Source: Nymphaea colorata
Taxonomy: Eukaryota; Streptophyta; Magnoliopsida; Nymphaeales; Nymphaeaceae
NCBI RefSeq assembly: GCF_008831285.2
Contig: NC_045139.1
Coordinates: forward strand, 7,162,204 to 7,226,203
Direction of reading: 5' to 3'
Length of the DNA stretch: 64,000 bases
Shown: positions 24,906-39,600 of the stretch, in pieces
Layout: each line of letters begins with the position of its first letter
How positions within the stretch are numbered: the first letter of the stretch is position 1
The notes under the pieces: generated by a model
Told to the model about the DNA's origin: nothing
Databases searched by the model: none
Seen by the model: only the letters and a program-made list of their open reading frames with translations
Translations under genes and position numbers: made by a program

Positions 24906-27900
24906 ATGGAAGCAGCGACGGCCATGAACATGCTGGTTCGAACTTCTCCTGCGAGAGCTGATGGAGGCCTTCTGGACCATCGAACCACGACGTTTGGCAC
25001 CCCTCTGAGGGTGCCAAGCTCATGGTGCTCTTCCCAGGGAACCCAGCATCATAAGCAGCAGCTTCTCGTCGTGAAGGCCAAAGGCAAGAAGAACATCATC
25101 CCTCGACAGTACCAGCGGTCTCAACCTCCTCCGCTCCCCAAAATCGAAGACGATGGCAACCCAAAATTCGTCATCTTCATCCGAGCTGCTAACGTCCGTT
25201 TTTCCTCTTCTTCTTTTGTTCTCTCTTGGAGCATCTGAATGGACAAAATGACTAGATTCGTCCAGTTATTGTGATTGTAGTTGACAATCTGAAGTTTATG
25301 CTGAGTGCCTACTGTTTTTTTCTCCATGCCAACTTTTGTTCTGTTGCGTCATTTGGATAATCAAATGTCGGTTTTCTCGGTTAATGTGATTAAATTCGAT
25401 CATTCAGGCTATATCTCTGGCTACCTTTTTTTTTTCTCTTCCCATTAGCGTTATTGAGTTACCTGTTTCAGTAGAGAATAATTGGTTTTGTTTAGTTAAG
25501 CTGAGACTTTTTTTTTTTGGGTTCAATTTTGTGGAATTTCAGGTTTATCTTTGGTACCCACTAAGCATTGTCACAGGTGGTACGACAGCTAAGATAATGG
25601 TTGCTGCCAAAGACAATTTCCTTGGGAAGTACATTTATAAGGATACCTTGGCAAGAAACCTGGCTGCTGTAATTTACAGAGTAATGCAATTGTTGATTCA
25701 TTTGTTGATTGTTGATTCATTCTTCTTAAAACGTATGTGTGGATTCTAATTTCAAATGACAAAGTTATGCATCATGTTACTTGCTTCTTGGAGATGGAAA
25801 TCAGGTCAAGAAAAAGCTCTAAACCTTGGGATATTTAATTCTTACATTGTATCCACAACTGTTGGACATCTAAAATTACCTGATATTGCAAAAATACAGG
25901 TTCTTGGTCAAGCAATACTTTTTCACTGTTTCCTGTGATGCTCAACACCGTTTTTTGAATCCCATTTTCTTGTGTTTCTTCTGGCCTTATTTTGTTCAAA
26001 CTTGAAATTCTATGGCCAGAAAAATGTTATTTAGACAATCGATCAATGACAGTGAAATATCTATTGGAGATAAGCAATGAAATACGGATCTTCTGCACAG
26101 GTGGTTCACAGAAAATTATGTTATACAGAGATACTGTGTATAATCAAATGAAAAAAATGAAACTGTTACTTAGTTTCTATAGATGATAGAATTATAAGAC
26201 TTTGCTCATACATGAAACAATGTTTTGCATAATTACCACATAATAATTATGAGATCTTAAGTATGTATATTTGAAGAAAAAAAGATTTCCACTTCTCCCT
26301 ACAAATGCTGTAGATTTTCAGAATGTGTCTAGACATATGAAGAAAACGGTGACAGCATAAATAGATAGTAAAAGGAGTTTTTCAATCATCAAAAATGGTT
26401 TCTGGCTTGCTATTTTACTCTTGTTTTCCTTTTAATGATATACAATAGCATATGACATTTAACTGAATTCAAGTAATGAAATGCAGTGCCTTTTCCACTT
26501 ATGAGTGTTCAGATCTTATCTCTGACTTCTCTATGCTGTGTGAAATGCATGTGCGCCTCTTTTATTTTTTGTTGAATTCTATGCTGATGAACTCAATGGA
26601 GTCAGTTGTAATAATCTTGCTGCTATGAAAAAATATGCTAGATGTGCTCAGTTGGGTGAAATTTCTGAATTGGGTCATGCTACTTCCGAAATCCAATTAT
26701 GTTTCTCATAGTAATCCGAAGGGTTGGTTCACTTAGGACATGCTGTGTTTTTTTTTTTTTAGGCTACATTTGGCCTGACGCGAGAACCTTGTTCATACTG
26801 CATGATCTTGCAAGAGAACATTACTATCTTAATATATTATAGGTGGTAGCTTATTTTTGTTAAATGTGTATAGACTGAAACGTCAGGTAAACCTCTTGGC
26901 TTTTCTGTTTTTATATGAGCTTATCATGTTGAGTTTTTTCAGTATTTTGTTCTCCTGTTTGTTTTTCTATCCTTTTTGAAGCAAAATAGTTTTTCCCTTA
27001 TACATGGAGATGCCGTTTCATATTGTATGCACACTTAACCTTTGATTTGCAAGGTTTTTTATGAATGAACTTCTTGGCTCATTTCCCAATAAAATACATT
27101 GCTTTTAGTTTTGGTATTTCATCAGGACATCTAGAGCAACTACATAAGTATGTCAGCATTATTCATCACTTAGCTGACTTAGGATTAACCTACAATCAGA
27201 ATCCCATGCAAATCAGCAAGGACCACCTTGCGAGGCTAAATTACTCCTAGTTGACCAATAGGAAAGTAATACTGTGAGGGTTGCTAGTTCTAAGTTATTG
27301 AGGCTTAGAAGAAAAGTTGGATGTATATACTATATAAAACTTCATTGGTATGTGTCTGAAAACTACTAAGTTGATAATGGAAAGTATCTAAGAGTATGAA
27401 ACCTATTCAATGGTGTCTCTTCTTCTGGTCCAGAAGGTTGGCAGCATTAGTCATTTTTCAGCTGTTTTATCTATGCACCTGCTGACATGGTAAGGAAAAC
27501 TTGCCTGGCAAATAATCTTTTTATGTATGATTTGATTTCACTTGACTATCTTGCCACGTGATCTTTTTTTAGTTCATGATAATATGTCTCCGCTGCAAAG
27601 CTGGATTGAAGCTCAAGTGAAGGGGGCCCCAAGCTTCCATCTCTTACGTCAGAAATATATGCTACAGCATCTACATCATTCAGCACGTATGCAGGGATTA
27701 TCCTGAATTGCTGAATTCTTCATTGTTACCACTTCTGCAGGATGAGAAAGAGATTCAAAAGTCAGCATTTAAACAATACCGTGTATTAAGAACATCTACT
27801 CAGTTTAGATACGGCTACAAGCTTGTTGTAATTTTCTTTGAACTCTACCTCTAAAGCATACTTGTTTTCTTTCTTTGAAAATCAAGTCCTCAATTTCTGT

Positions 27901-28819
27901 TTTCATGATCCCAGGAAAATAGCAACTTACGAGCTGCACTTGCTACATCTGATGTTATTGAGGTAAATTTTGTTTTCATTTCCTTGATGAACTCAAAACA
28001 AAATTTTGAATATTTTTTTATTTTACCCGCTTTGGGTTGTATTCACTATCATGTGATTAAGTTGGAATCTTCTTGGTGATAGTATGTGGCTGTTCCGGTC
28101 TACTATGAAATATTGCAAACAAATAAAGAATTTAGCACTTCCAGATGCACAATAAGCTAACCACATGGTCTTTTGACATGCTTTCTAAATTGCAATATTA
28201 AAATTTTATCCTTGATGAGATGTTTCTCTCTAATAACATGTTTATTGTGATCAACTCCTTTATTTTGGTCTCTTGTTGTCAAAATAGTTTCAATAATCAA
28301 TTTTGAAATGGTTTTGCTATATTTTTAAATGAAATCTGAAGTGGGAGCTTTATTAAAGTTTGGCTGAAATACTGACTAAAAGGCACAAATTCACATACAG
28401 AAAAGAAAAGTGAGAAACAATTAAGCTGATTTATTAGATAATGTTCCTTGAGGTTGTCACTTTCTTTCTGATGCTTTCTCAACAGTTTTGCAAAATTTAG
28501 TGGGAATTTTCAGAAATATATTTTATATGTAATTAATATGTCTCCAAACTTACAAATGTTGTATGGAAGAATCATTATATCAGTAAGAAAATTTTCAATT
28601 TAGTTATATAATTTGTGAGTGTGGATTATGTTGTCGGATTTCTGTTTAGTTCTTGTCTGTGCTGTTTCTCAGCTGCCGACACAAGAAGAGCTAAAAACAG
28701 TCCTTGACAAAGTAAAAGACTTCTTCGGTAATGCTGCAGACAATGCAAAAGAGTCTTTTGGGAAGATCAGTTCTCTTAGTTTAAACAACAATGAAGATTC
28801 TGAAGTTCAGCAAGAGTAG
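24906..28819 (+). CDS. HHL1-like chloroplast protein (HYPERSENSITIVE TO HIGH LIGHT 1)
   Basis: In Arabidopsis HHL1 is a thylakoid protein that helps repair photosystem II under strong light. Five exons, all phase 0: 24906-25193, 25543-25680, 27741-27827, 27915-27962 and 28673-28819; 235 residues. The N-terminus (about 60 residues, [15 protein letters not shown]) looks like a transit peptide. Then follow [105 protein letters not shown] and [19 protein letters not shown], closely matching the family as I recall it. The C-terminus is acidic. Every splice site is GT-AG. Identification rests on remembered family sequence, not a search. Confidence 0.93.
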
Positions 28820-30434
28820 GTTTTTGCTAGCTGGTTGCTGTCAAATTCTAGCTGTTGTTTTTTTGAGTACCATCGAGTTACTACTTATGTACTTAACTCT
28901 TGTATTGGTAGGATCAAGAGCTGAAGTTCAACTTATGCATCTGGAAGGTGGACATTGCTGCAGCAGTTTTAGAACTTCATTGGAAAGCACAGCAGATTGA
29001 CAGTGCATCCACTTAGATTCTAGGCTTGTACTTCGTGGAAGAAGTGTGATGCTTTTGTACGTGCCGTTTTTCACGATGTACATTTTTTCCTGGATTGATC
29101 TTTAAGCGACGAAGAATGATGTGCCGTCAGACCCTTATATTTTGTCAAATGAGAAGGATAATTTTTCATGCTCAATTTTTTTCACCTGCATAGCTTTGTC
29201 TAACCCTGGCAACTCATAGGTGCATCCGGAATGTAAGCTGGGTAAAGCCAATTCATACATGGACGCATTCTGGAGTTTCATTTGGGTAACTTAAATGTGA
29301 TTGGACATTGATAGCATGTTTTTCACTAGTTCAGACCGCAGCATTCATTTTGTTTCTAGCACTCATTATCTTGATGTAGGCTGCCGCATGATTCGCTCAC
29401 TCTAGCTGCACTAATCAAATGAATTTAACCATTGTATTGCAACATTTTGCAATATTTACCTGTTTGCTAGTCCTGACTCACCTGTTGCAATATTTTTTGT
29501 TGCTTCATTGTTTCGGACGATGTACAATGCTAGGAAATGCGATAGGAAATATGATTCCAACGGCCATCATGAACGCAACTGTGAATAAGGGAAACCACTA
29601 CCATGATCATTAAACATCAGTAGAGAAAGAAGGGCAGGGAGAGATTGTGAGCACGTACACAAATTCAGATGCCCTTGTCGTCACATTGTGAATTCGATCA
29701 GGCACAATAACTGTGCTAAATTGCTAATTATTCCGCGTGTTGTATTACTGGTTTCAGTCTTTTTATTAATATGGTTGTCAAGTTTACCCGTTCCCTCCTT
29801 TCAAGAGAGTTTTGAGACGTTTCTTTTTCACTTTGGCGAGAAAATGGCTTTTTGTTGTATTTCTTTTGGTAAATTTCCATTGTTTCGTACCTTTTGCCTG
29901 TAGTTAAAAAGAATCATTTTCCGTGATCTTTTAGTGAGTACTACGTTTCTATGGGAACTCAATTAACAGCCTAAAATAAACTTTCATTCACTTGAAAAGT
30001 AGAAAACGTTAACCTTTTTTTTTTCAATATTATATTTTATTTTTAACGTCCGTACCCCTTCTAACCGTAGAAGTTGATAAGAGCAGAAAAAGATGAATAT
30101 AATTAGTCTGCAAGGAGGATTTTTTTGTTTATAGTTCACAAGAGTGTACTTTAAGCTTTTATTTAGCAGTTTTAAAGTAAAAAAGATACTAAAAATATTT
30201 TATTTTTAGTATTGTATTAAAAAAAGTAACACAAAAGAATTGACAGTTGAATGATACTTTTTGGGACTTTCCTCGTTCCGCTGCCTCTTCTTGTAATTTA
30301 CTGGTCACTGTAGCTTTATAAACGATGTAGTTTATCTGAAATTTTCTGTGAGAGAAAGTTAGTTAATTAGATATCAGCAAAGTTAAAGATACGAGACTGA
30401 TTGGAATTTATATTCTAAAAGTAGGCCCCCCTCC
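28820..30434. other. Intergenic region between HHL1 and the ABC1 kinase
   Basis: HHL1 3' UTR and AT-rich spacer. Near 30186-30212 there is a small inverted repeat (ATACTAAAAATA / TATTTTTAGTAT). No gene recognised. Confidence 0.4.
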
Positions 30435-30596
30435 ATGAGAATTGCCCACAGAAAAACCACCACCACCTCGGAGCCGGTCAGTCCCTCGCTCGGTTGGGAG
30501 CCGTTATCCGCCGCTGCTGTTGCGTGTGGACTCCTTGGCCAGTCCAGCAGACGGCAACAGAAGCAGTACGTCCAGAGACGACACCGCTCTCTCTCA

Positions 30597-33567
30597 ATGC
30601 TCTGTCTTGGTAACAATAGCAGCAAAGCAGAGGGAGGGCCAGTCCAGGGGCTCTGCAACGCCCTCCAACCATGGCAGAGATCATTTCAGTTCTGGGTGAG
30701 AGCAAGCGACGTCTATCTCGGTTACAAGGTGACTACCCTCTGCTGTGTGTGTGCGTGTAAGGAAGAAGCTAGTCTAGCTAGATGTTGACCGCATTTGTGT
30801 TGGATAGGCGTTCCAGTTTCGGGTGGGGTTCGTGAAAGACAAGGCGAAGCAAAAGGAAATGTGGGAGAGGCAGCATCAGGTCGCGGCAGACAAGCTCTAC
30901 TCGATGTGCTCTGAACTTGGTGGTTTCTTTCTCAAGGTGAAGAAAGAAAGCTTGCGTTCTTTGAGCCACCCATGTTGCTAAATTGGTGTCGTTCTTGTTG
31001 TTTCTTCTTCTTCTTCTTCATGTTTTCTTTCGCTGGTAAAAAAAAATGGTGCTCCATGCTGTTGTTGTAGCACGACGGCATCTCACATTCTTCCAATATG
31101 GCTTGAATCAGGCTGCTCAGCTGGTTGGGAAACCGGATTTGGCACCAGCTGCTTGGGTTAAGAGGTTGGTGACGTTATGTGATCGAGCCCCACCAACTCC
31201 TTTCGATGTGGTTCAGACCGTTTTGGAGGAGGAATTGGGTGGTAATTTTCGCCAACTGTTTGAGAGATTCGACGAAGCTCCTATTGGTTCTGCTTCAATT
31301 GCACAGGTTCTGAACTCTTTGCTCGTCATTGTTTTTCGTGTCTCGCTTTCGTTCGACAACAATTATCAATTTAATAGGAACAACTTACAAGGGAACTTCC
31401 CAGTCATCGAAGGAGGGTCAATGGAAACTGACAGCGTGCAGTTTTTCTTACCCATACCCAGAACAGATTTAACATATCCATGGGAGCGTCCTGCCTTTTT
31501 TTTTTCTTTTTTAACTTTTGCTTTGCATGTCCTGCTTGTACGGTCAATTTAGTAATTCCTAGCAAAATAGGCAACAGCTCAGCATAACATCTTACATGTC
31601 CTTTACCGTACACAATGAAGACTAATTCTTATTTGTGTCTTTTTCTTCCCTGATTCCGAGTGAAATAATAAAGCTGATGTTGCTGCCCTTGTACTTCACC
31701 ACTTGAATATTAACTTACTGATACAAACGATAAAGTCCAGAAGATCATTAAGTAAATATCTGCATTCATAAAATGTTAACACGACAACTATGTGGATCAA
31801 GGGCGGCAGTGAAGGTTGAACTATTTACTGTTCTGAAACATTCTCAGCACAATGCGTAGTTTTAGTTTATGCAGTAATAGTTACTCTTTCTGCTTGCTTC
31901 AATCTATAAAAGAGTGTAGGAAGCAGATAAGATATAATAGTTTGATGTGGCTTTAAAAAAAAATTGCAACAACACATTTCGGAGATTTTAGTAAACAGAT
32001 ACTTTGAATGTTGCCTTTCATCATCATGTAAAAGGAAATGTATGTGGAGCGTATAACCTTTTTCAGGATTTTTTATTTGATGAAAAACCGTGCTGGTGCT
32101 CGGCTGATGCCTTTGTTGAGTTTAATTAATATGTTAGCAACTGCTTTCTAGATTGTCAACATGCATAAAAAAATCACAAATTGTTCAGAAGCATCACACA
32201 TACATTGATATCAAATTGTTGAATTTTATTTATCATGAATGATAAGTTCCAGGATTGCTATTTATTGCCCATGGTGACCTTTGAATCGGTAGATTTAATT
32301 CTGATATTGATCTTTTACATGAAATTTCATTACGAGGACTGCTTTTGTTTGTCATGGGAGACAGAAGAATTCATAAATTTGACAAGAGCTTGCACAGTGG
32401 ACTTCCAATTTATTAGTAGTTGCAGTCCTTTTCTCCACTGCTATCTACACACAGATTATAAATTACTGCGTGCTTTTTGTTCTACTTTTCTGACAGGTAC
32501 ACAGGGCAAGGATCAAAGGAAGGAAAGGTGACGTTGCTGTCAAGGTAGTTATAATGCAAAAAACGAAAGATGTATCTGAGCTGAACCATTTTATCAGTAA
32601 AAGTCTGTATAAGAAAAAATATTTTATTAACATAGATCAAAATCTAAATGAAGACTCTACAAGAAACTATGTGAAATTTACCTTTATTTCTTAAAGGAAC
32701 CAAAAGATGTTAAGAATGAACATAATGTGTCAGTTATCATCCAGTGATCTCCTTACATTGTGGAAGTTTGTTAAAACTAATAAGCTTAATTGCATGTCCT
32801 GACAGGTGCAGCATCCTGGAGTTAAGGAACTAATGATGGCAGATATACGTAACTTGAGAGCATTTGCTACCTTTTTACAGAAAGAAATTAAATTTGACGT
32901 TGTTTCTGTCACTTATGAATTAGAGAAACAGGTAATGCTTATTTTACAGTCATCCTACACATGATCTTACCTTGTCTTTTCCACCTTTTAATTCTCAGAA
33001 AGATATTTTATGATCTATTGGGCTCAATAGAAATGATTTACATCATACAATGTGGACCATGCCATGCTTTTAGTCATGGCTGCATCTACATCATAAGTTC
33101 TTAATACTATACACATCATACCAAATGATAAGCATGTTATAGTCATTTATCTTGACCAGAAAGATTGGCTCTGTTTGCCTAATTGGGTGAGAAATATGGA
33201 GGAAAGTGGCTTGGTAAAGGAGGAAAAAGGAGAAACAAGAAATGTCTAAATGTATGAAGCCTATGGTTTGTTGGTTCACCATACTTATTACCTACAAGTA
33301 TTTAGGTACCATAATCATAAGAAACTCCCTTAAAGTTCTGATGGAAATAATGTCACATGTGAATCCTTACATACGTGGAACTGACCGAGCTTTCCTTCAA
33401 TGCTTTAACAAGTGTCAGGGTGAACTTTGTCATTGTCATTAGCTTGTAATGTAGATTCTATAATGAGAGACTAGATTCTCTAATTCTCATGAGGTATGAC
33501 TTGTGATGCCTGATAGAAATGTAGCACCAATATCTGTAACCCGAAAACAGCACTCACGCAGGAAGAT

Positions 33568-33621
<54 letters not shown>

Positions 33622-36600
33622 AACAAGAAGAAACTGAGGAGAAGAAGCCGTAGCCAAAATGGTTTGCACGGCCTCTATTTATAATCCCATTTTCAGAATT
33701 CTAAGAGTCTCCAATCGTAGAATCCTAGGAGATTTCACAAGCTCCAAGGACATTAATTACATCATAGAAACCTAAGAGACTTCACATATTACAAGGATAT
33801 TAACTACAACATAGAATCCTAGGAGACTTCCCATATAACAAGGATATGAATCCTAGGAGACTCTTCACATGTTACAAGGACATTAAATATTTTAACACAT
33901 TCTACAAGGAGGTGGAATCCTAAGAGACTCCTCTTCAACGTGTTGGTGAAGGATTTATATTTTAACAATGCCCCAAAATAGACCCAGAGTCATCTCTATG
34001 GTTGTGTTTTCTAAACTGTTTTGTTTCTGTTGTTGGCCCTTTATCAATAACATAGATCCACTGGGATAATTCTTTGTTATGGACTATTATTTTGGAGATG
34101 ATTACCATTTTTTTTATAAACAAAAATCATAAACTTAGGTGAATTTTGACGACATGCATTGGATGAACTTAATAAGTGATTTATAGGTTCACTTAATTCC
34201 CCTACTCAATGTTGTAAAACGCGTATCGTAAGGCGTATCGGTCGAGCTTTAAGATACGCCGTATCGTAACGTATCGTAACTGTATCGTAAATTTTTTTAA
34301 AATAATAATAATAAATCAGAAAAAATTTAAAAAAAATCGGAAAATTCATAAAAGAAATCAGAAAAAATAAAAATAATAAATTCTACATAGAAAACATGTT
34401 TTAGGTAATGATAGACTTATTATTGCTAAATGCTATAAACTTACGCATTCACGGTTCATCATTCATACTTCATACTTCATAGACATCAAAATTCATAGCA
34501 ATATCATTCAATTTCAATCAACAAAGCTTAAGTCATGAAGTGATAATAAAACATTCAAGTGTTCAACAACCATAGATTCATAACTCTTAAGTGGTTCGAT
34601 ACATATAATGATTCATCATTCATAATCTTCATCATCTTCATCTTCATCTTCATCGTCAAGAATTGGAAGATCCTCACCAACATATTCAGCACCAGCAGTA
34701 GCACTAGGCACTAGCAGACTCTCCTTCATCAACAAAGCCTTCTGTTGCTTCAGCTTCAAGGTTGAAGCACTCAAGATCTTCATCATCAAATATTGTAGCT
34801 GGTTCTTCCTCAATCCATGGCTCCAAATCGTCAAAGTTTTCCAAGCTGATAGGATCAAATTGAGATGTGTGCTTCCTTGCTGATGTTTTTTGTAATTCTC
34901 TACGTTACATAAGAGAAAACTTGTTACTATATAATTTCATATAAATATATTGTACAAAAAATGTAAACATTAAGCTATATTACCTTTGTTTCAACCTCAT
35001 ATTATATCGAACAAAGACAAAGTCATTCAACCTTTTATGTTCGAGTCTATTCCTTTTTTTGCTATGGATATGTTGGAACACACTCTAGTTCCTTTCGCAT
35101 CCACTAGCACTGCATGTCTGGCTGAGGACTTTGATTGCAAAACGTGCTAGGTTTGGACAATCAAACCCATACCTATTCCACCACAAATCTAAAAAAAATT
35201 ATAACGTTATAACAAATCAATGTGAAAGTTCTAAAAGAATCAAATGTAACAAATGCAAAGTAAATTAAACATTTCTATGTATTTACCTGGACGCATAGTT
35301 GTCCTGGTTCGAATGGTGACAGGTTGTCCCATGCCCCGATAACAAGTATCATATAGATCTAACTCATTGCTGACGGCATCTTGTTCTCTAGAATCTGCCA
35401 CTAACACGTTAATACAATCCAACAAACCACTTAAGACTTCTCTGTCATTCTTAAATGTAGGAGAAAATCTAATTGCAGGATTTAGATAGTAAGCTGCTGC
35501 ATGAAGAGGTTGATGAAGCTGTCCAGTCCACCTTTTATCTATCATCTTCCATATGGGCATATATAACTTTTTCTTTCCTTTTAAGTTGTCTCGAATTGCC
35601 TCTTTTGCTTTATCCATGGCCTCATATAAGTACCCTATGGAAGGCCTATCCTCGCTGTCAGCAAACCTGAGGACTTTCACTAATGGAACACAAACTTTCA
35701 ATAGCTTCACACATGATTCCCAAAATTCATTATTAAATATGATATCCACAACTAAAGAATCATTTCTTTTATGAGCATGTGGATATGCAACCCATTCTTC
35801 ACTAGCGAACATCTGCCTCAAAGGAGTTCTTTATTTCACCACACTCTGCACAGTCAATACATTTGTGGCAAATCTAGTTTGTGCAGGTCGTATCAATTCA
35901 ACTCCTTTTGTAAACTTTCTCATCAAACTCAATACATATGCATGATTATAGATAAATTTTGTTACCTCTTGACATTGGTCAATGACTGATTTCATATCAT
36001 GCATCTCATTAAGATATTGAAGCATAAGATTAAGTGATTAACACAATGAGTGACACATGAACTCCAAAAGAATGTTCCATACTTTTGAAATAACAAATCT
36101 CTTGCAGCTCTATAATTTGCAGCATTATCTGTAATAAACTGTACAATGTTTGCAGGTCCAACTTCTTGTACGACATTATCAAAAACATTGAACAAAATCT
36201 CAGCAGTCTTAGGAACATCAGACAAGCCAAGAGATTTCAAGAACATTGTACCTTTAGGGCAATAAACAAGAAAATTTACAAGTGTTCTTGACCTTGTATC
36301 AGTCCATCCATCTGACATAATGGAGCAACCTGTTTCCTTCCAAGATAATTTCAATTGATCGCAATGTTCAGACATTTCTTTCACTGTATCTTGAAGAATT
36401 TTACCCTTCAACTAATGATATGATAACATTTTGAATCCGAGGCCTATAGAAGCAATTGCATCTGCCATGGCTTGAAATTGAAAAGAATTAGCTGCATTAA
36501 ATGAAATACATGCATCATAAAACCATTTCCCTACCATCTTTTGTGCTTGATATAACATATCTTTAGATGTCATAGCAGCACGAATCTGCGGCTGACCACC

Positions 36601-39600
36601 TGGGCTAGTATATGAAGGGAGAAAGCTCTTAATAGAGCCAACACTAGACCTACCAGTAGGAACTCTACCACTATGTGGTCGCATACCACGCCTGACCGTA
36701 TCTGCTGTGCCTCTTCTCTTCCTTTCCGTTACGCCAGATCGACCTCCTTCATACATGATCCCTTTTCCTCTAAGATCTCTACCTCTTGAGGTCTCTAAAT
36801 CTGTTCTTAGAATGCTATCATCTTCATCATCACATTCATAAGCTTCTTCCTGTTCCTCTTCATCTTCCAAAGGCTCATTATAGCCTACATCTGCCTCTTC
36901 AATTTCTTTCTGTATCCTCTTTTGATGTAAAACATGAAACATATCTAAACATTGCTGACGCATATATGGAGGCAAAGGTTTGTTTGGTCCTCCAACACAA
37001 GGAGACGCATCTTTGGAGGTCCCTGCTAAATGGTGTTTCATTCTACTAATCCCTCCTGAAAATGTATTCCCACAGAAGCTACATTTGAGTTTCAAGCTGT
37101 TATTCTCCTTCACCCTTTCGCACCATTGCCATGTGAGATCTATATCTTCAAAAAAAAAAAAAACGAAATCCTATGATAAACTTAATGAAAAAGACTCAAA
37201 ATCTTTCAATCTACGGTTATACGGTAAAAAATTATGAATACATGGTAAAAACATGAGATTTCATACCTTACGAAGAAGAAATGAAGAAAACCCCTTTCCT
37301 CCCAACGAAAATCAACCACCCACGCACAAATCGACCCCTTAATCTTCGATTTCACAGTGAAAATCAACTTTTTGATGGTGAAAATGGACGATCGCCCTCC
37401 CTGACGGCAGTATCCAAGCTTGAGAAATGAAGAACGGAGGCTTTTTTTTCAAAAAGAAGCCGAATAAGTAGGTCTCGGGCCCCCTTTTGCGAAATCAGCC
37501 CGTATCGTACGATACGGGGTGTATCGCCCCGTATCGTATGATACGGGCTCTGTATCACACGATACGTGCGATACAGGAACGATACACCACCTATTTACGA
37601 TACGGGGGGTGTATCGTACCGTTTTTTTAAAACGATACGGTACGTATCGTACGATACGTACAACACTGCCCCTACTATGTGATCTCCTTTCAGTGTCTAG
37701 CATAAATTATTTGCTTTTGAGATAGGATGGTCTACTAACATGCGATTTTCACTAAGCAACTGTGGCACTTCAGTGCTTAGAGGTTTTGCCGATTCAAAAA
37801 GGTCAATGGAAATCCTACAACAATTTAAATGCTTCATGTTAACGTACAAATTCAGATTGGATTACTAGATGTACTCTGCAAATGTAATGTAGAAAGTCTC
37901 CCCATTTTCATTATAAGCTACCAATTTTCTGTCCAGTTTCTCATATAGTTTGTTTGTCCTGTAAACATCTAGACCTTTTAATCTTGGGTTTCTATCCGTT
38001 TTTCCAATTTGATAATTTTATCATGTATTAACAGAAACCCTTGCTTCATGAATTAAGCCAAAAGTTTAATGCCTGCATGGTGCATTCATTCCATGCTTCC
38101 ATGATAGGTCTTGAAGCCTGCATAAATACATTGGTTGAAGGAAATTATAAAATTCATTGAGATTTGAGATTTGTAACAAAGATTACTGCATTTCATTCTT
38201 ACTTATGTATTCAGTTGCCAAAATCTTGTCCATCAGTAACTAATTTTTGGATTGATTGAAGAGTAATATGTTAATACGTAGTTATGTCCTAGCTGTTCTC
38301 CAACAGGAGCTTCTTAGCTAACACCTGCTGTTATTGTGGCTTGTTTTTTCCGTTACCCTTTGGATAAATGCATACATACTGTACTTATATCACCTATCTG
38401 TTCATTGAGGTGTTTTCAGTGCACTGTCACAGAAAACATGTTTTATTTAAAAAAAGCAAGAAAAACATTAAAAATGAGTCAGCTGTTAAAAATGGGAAAA
38501 AACGCTGTTAAAAATGGGAAAAAAACGTGTTTTATTCACGTTTTATTCTATTTTTGCATTTTTAACGTTTCTACATATTTTTGCGTTTTTTGCATTTTTA
38601 ATGTTTTTTACATTTTTTGGTTACCAGATTTTTATTTTCACATTTTATTTTAGTTTTTTAGCTTTTTTAAAATTTGCCGAAATTTTCTTGAGAAAAATAA
38701 CTTTGCCGTATTATAGCCAAGAAAAAGCTCGTCTTTTTATACCCGAAAATGATGTTTGTGACAATGGTTTAGTGCAATTTCAATATCCAAACATGGACAT
38801 AAAAATGCTGTAATAGGCTTCTTCATGTAGTAGAGATTCTCAAAACAATTGCCTTGCTTCACTTTATTTATCTCCTATGGCATCTATGGTTATGTCATGT
38901 GCACATTCTTTAGGTTGGGTATGAGTTTGATTTCCTGCGGGAAGCTGATTCTATGAAGAAAATACGACATTTTTTGTCCACCTGCAACAAGAAATCCCCT
39001 GTTACTGTGCCACGTGTGATTAGTGAGATGACAACAAGGTATGGTATAAAAATCTTGTCTCTGGAACTTTTTGTGCATGTTAGACTGCTCAATTATTTGA
39101 TTACTTGTAAATTAAGGAATCTAAAGCACCTTCATAATACCATTCCAACTAAAAGAGACTTCGACTCTGTGTATCAATCTTGGATTTGATTAGTATGCTT
39201 TTGCTTCTGTTCCTTGGTCTGGTCAAGGAGTTGACCCTAGACTTCCATCATCATGTCTCGATCAGATTTTCTTGACCTTCTTGACCTTCTCAGCTCTTTT
39301 TCATAGTGTAAACTATTGTTCAAGGCAATTTCTTTGCAAGCTCTATCTTGGAAGTTTTTTCAAAATGGCCTTCTCAACAGAATTTTCTGAAAAGTGAACG
39401 TATTTGTTACACTAAAAATTTCAAGTGTAAATTGAAAATAATGACAAGGAGTGTTAGATTTATGCCAGTATTTCTTAATAAAGACAAAGAATATGTTAAA
39501 TTCTCTAAGAAAAAAGTAAACAAAAATGGAAACACTTAAAATATATAGACTAAAGCTTTCTTTTTTCTTATACTAGGTACTACGCTGGCTTTGCTCCTTT

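Noticed and set aside
30435-30596. N-terminal extension of the ABC1 kinase from ATG 30435
   Set aside because: Open in frame, but the added 54 residues do not resemble the family start and the total would be longer than usual; kept only as an alternative.
30671-30728. Start MAEIISVLGESKRR for the kinase in another frame
   Set aside because: Good-looking context, but its frame does not join exon 2; the neighbouring frame FWVRASDVYLGYK does.
33660-33980. LTR-like fragment
   Set aside because: The repeated AATCCTAGGAGA motif is better explained as a minisatellite; no TG..CA ends, primer-binding site or protein domain is visible.
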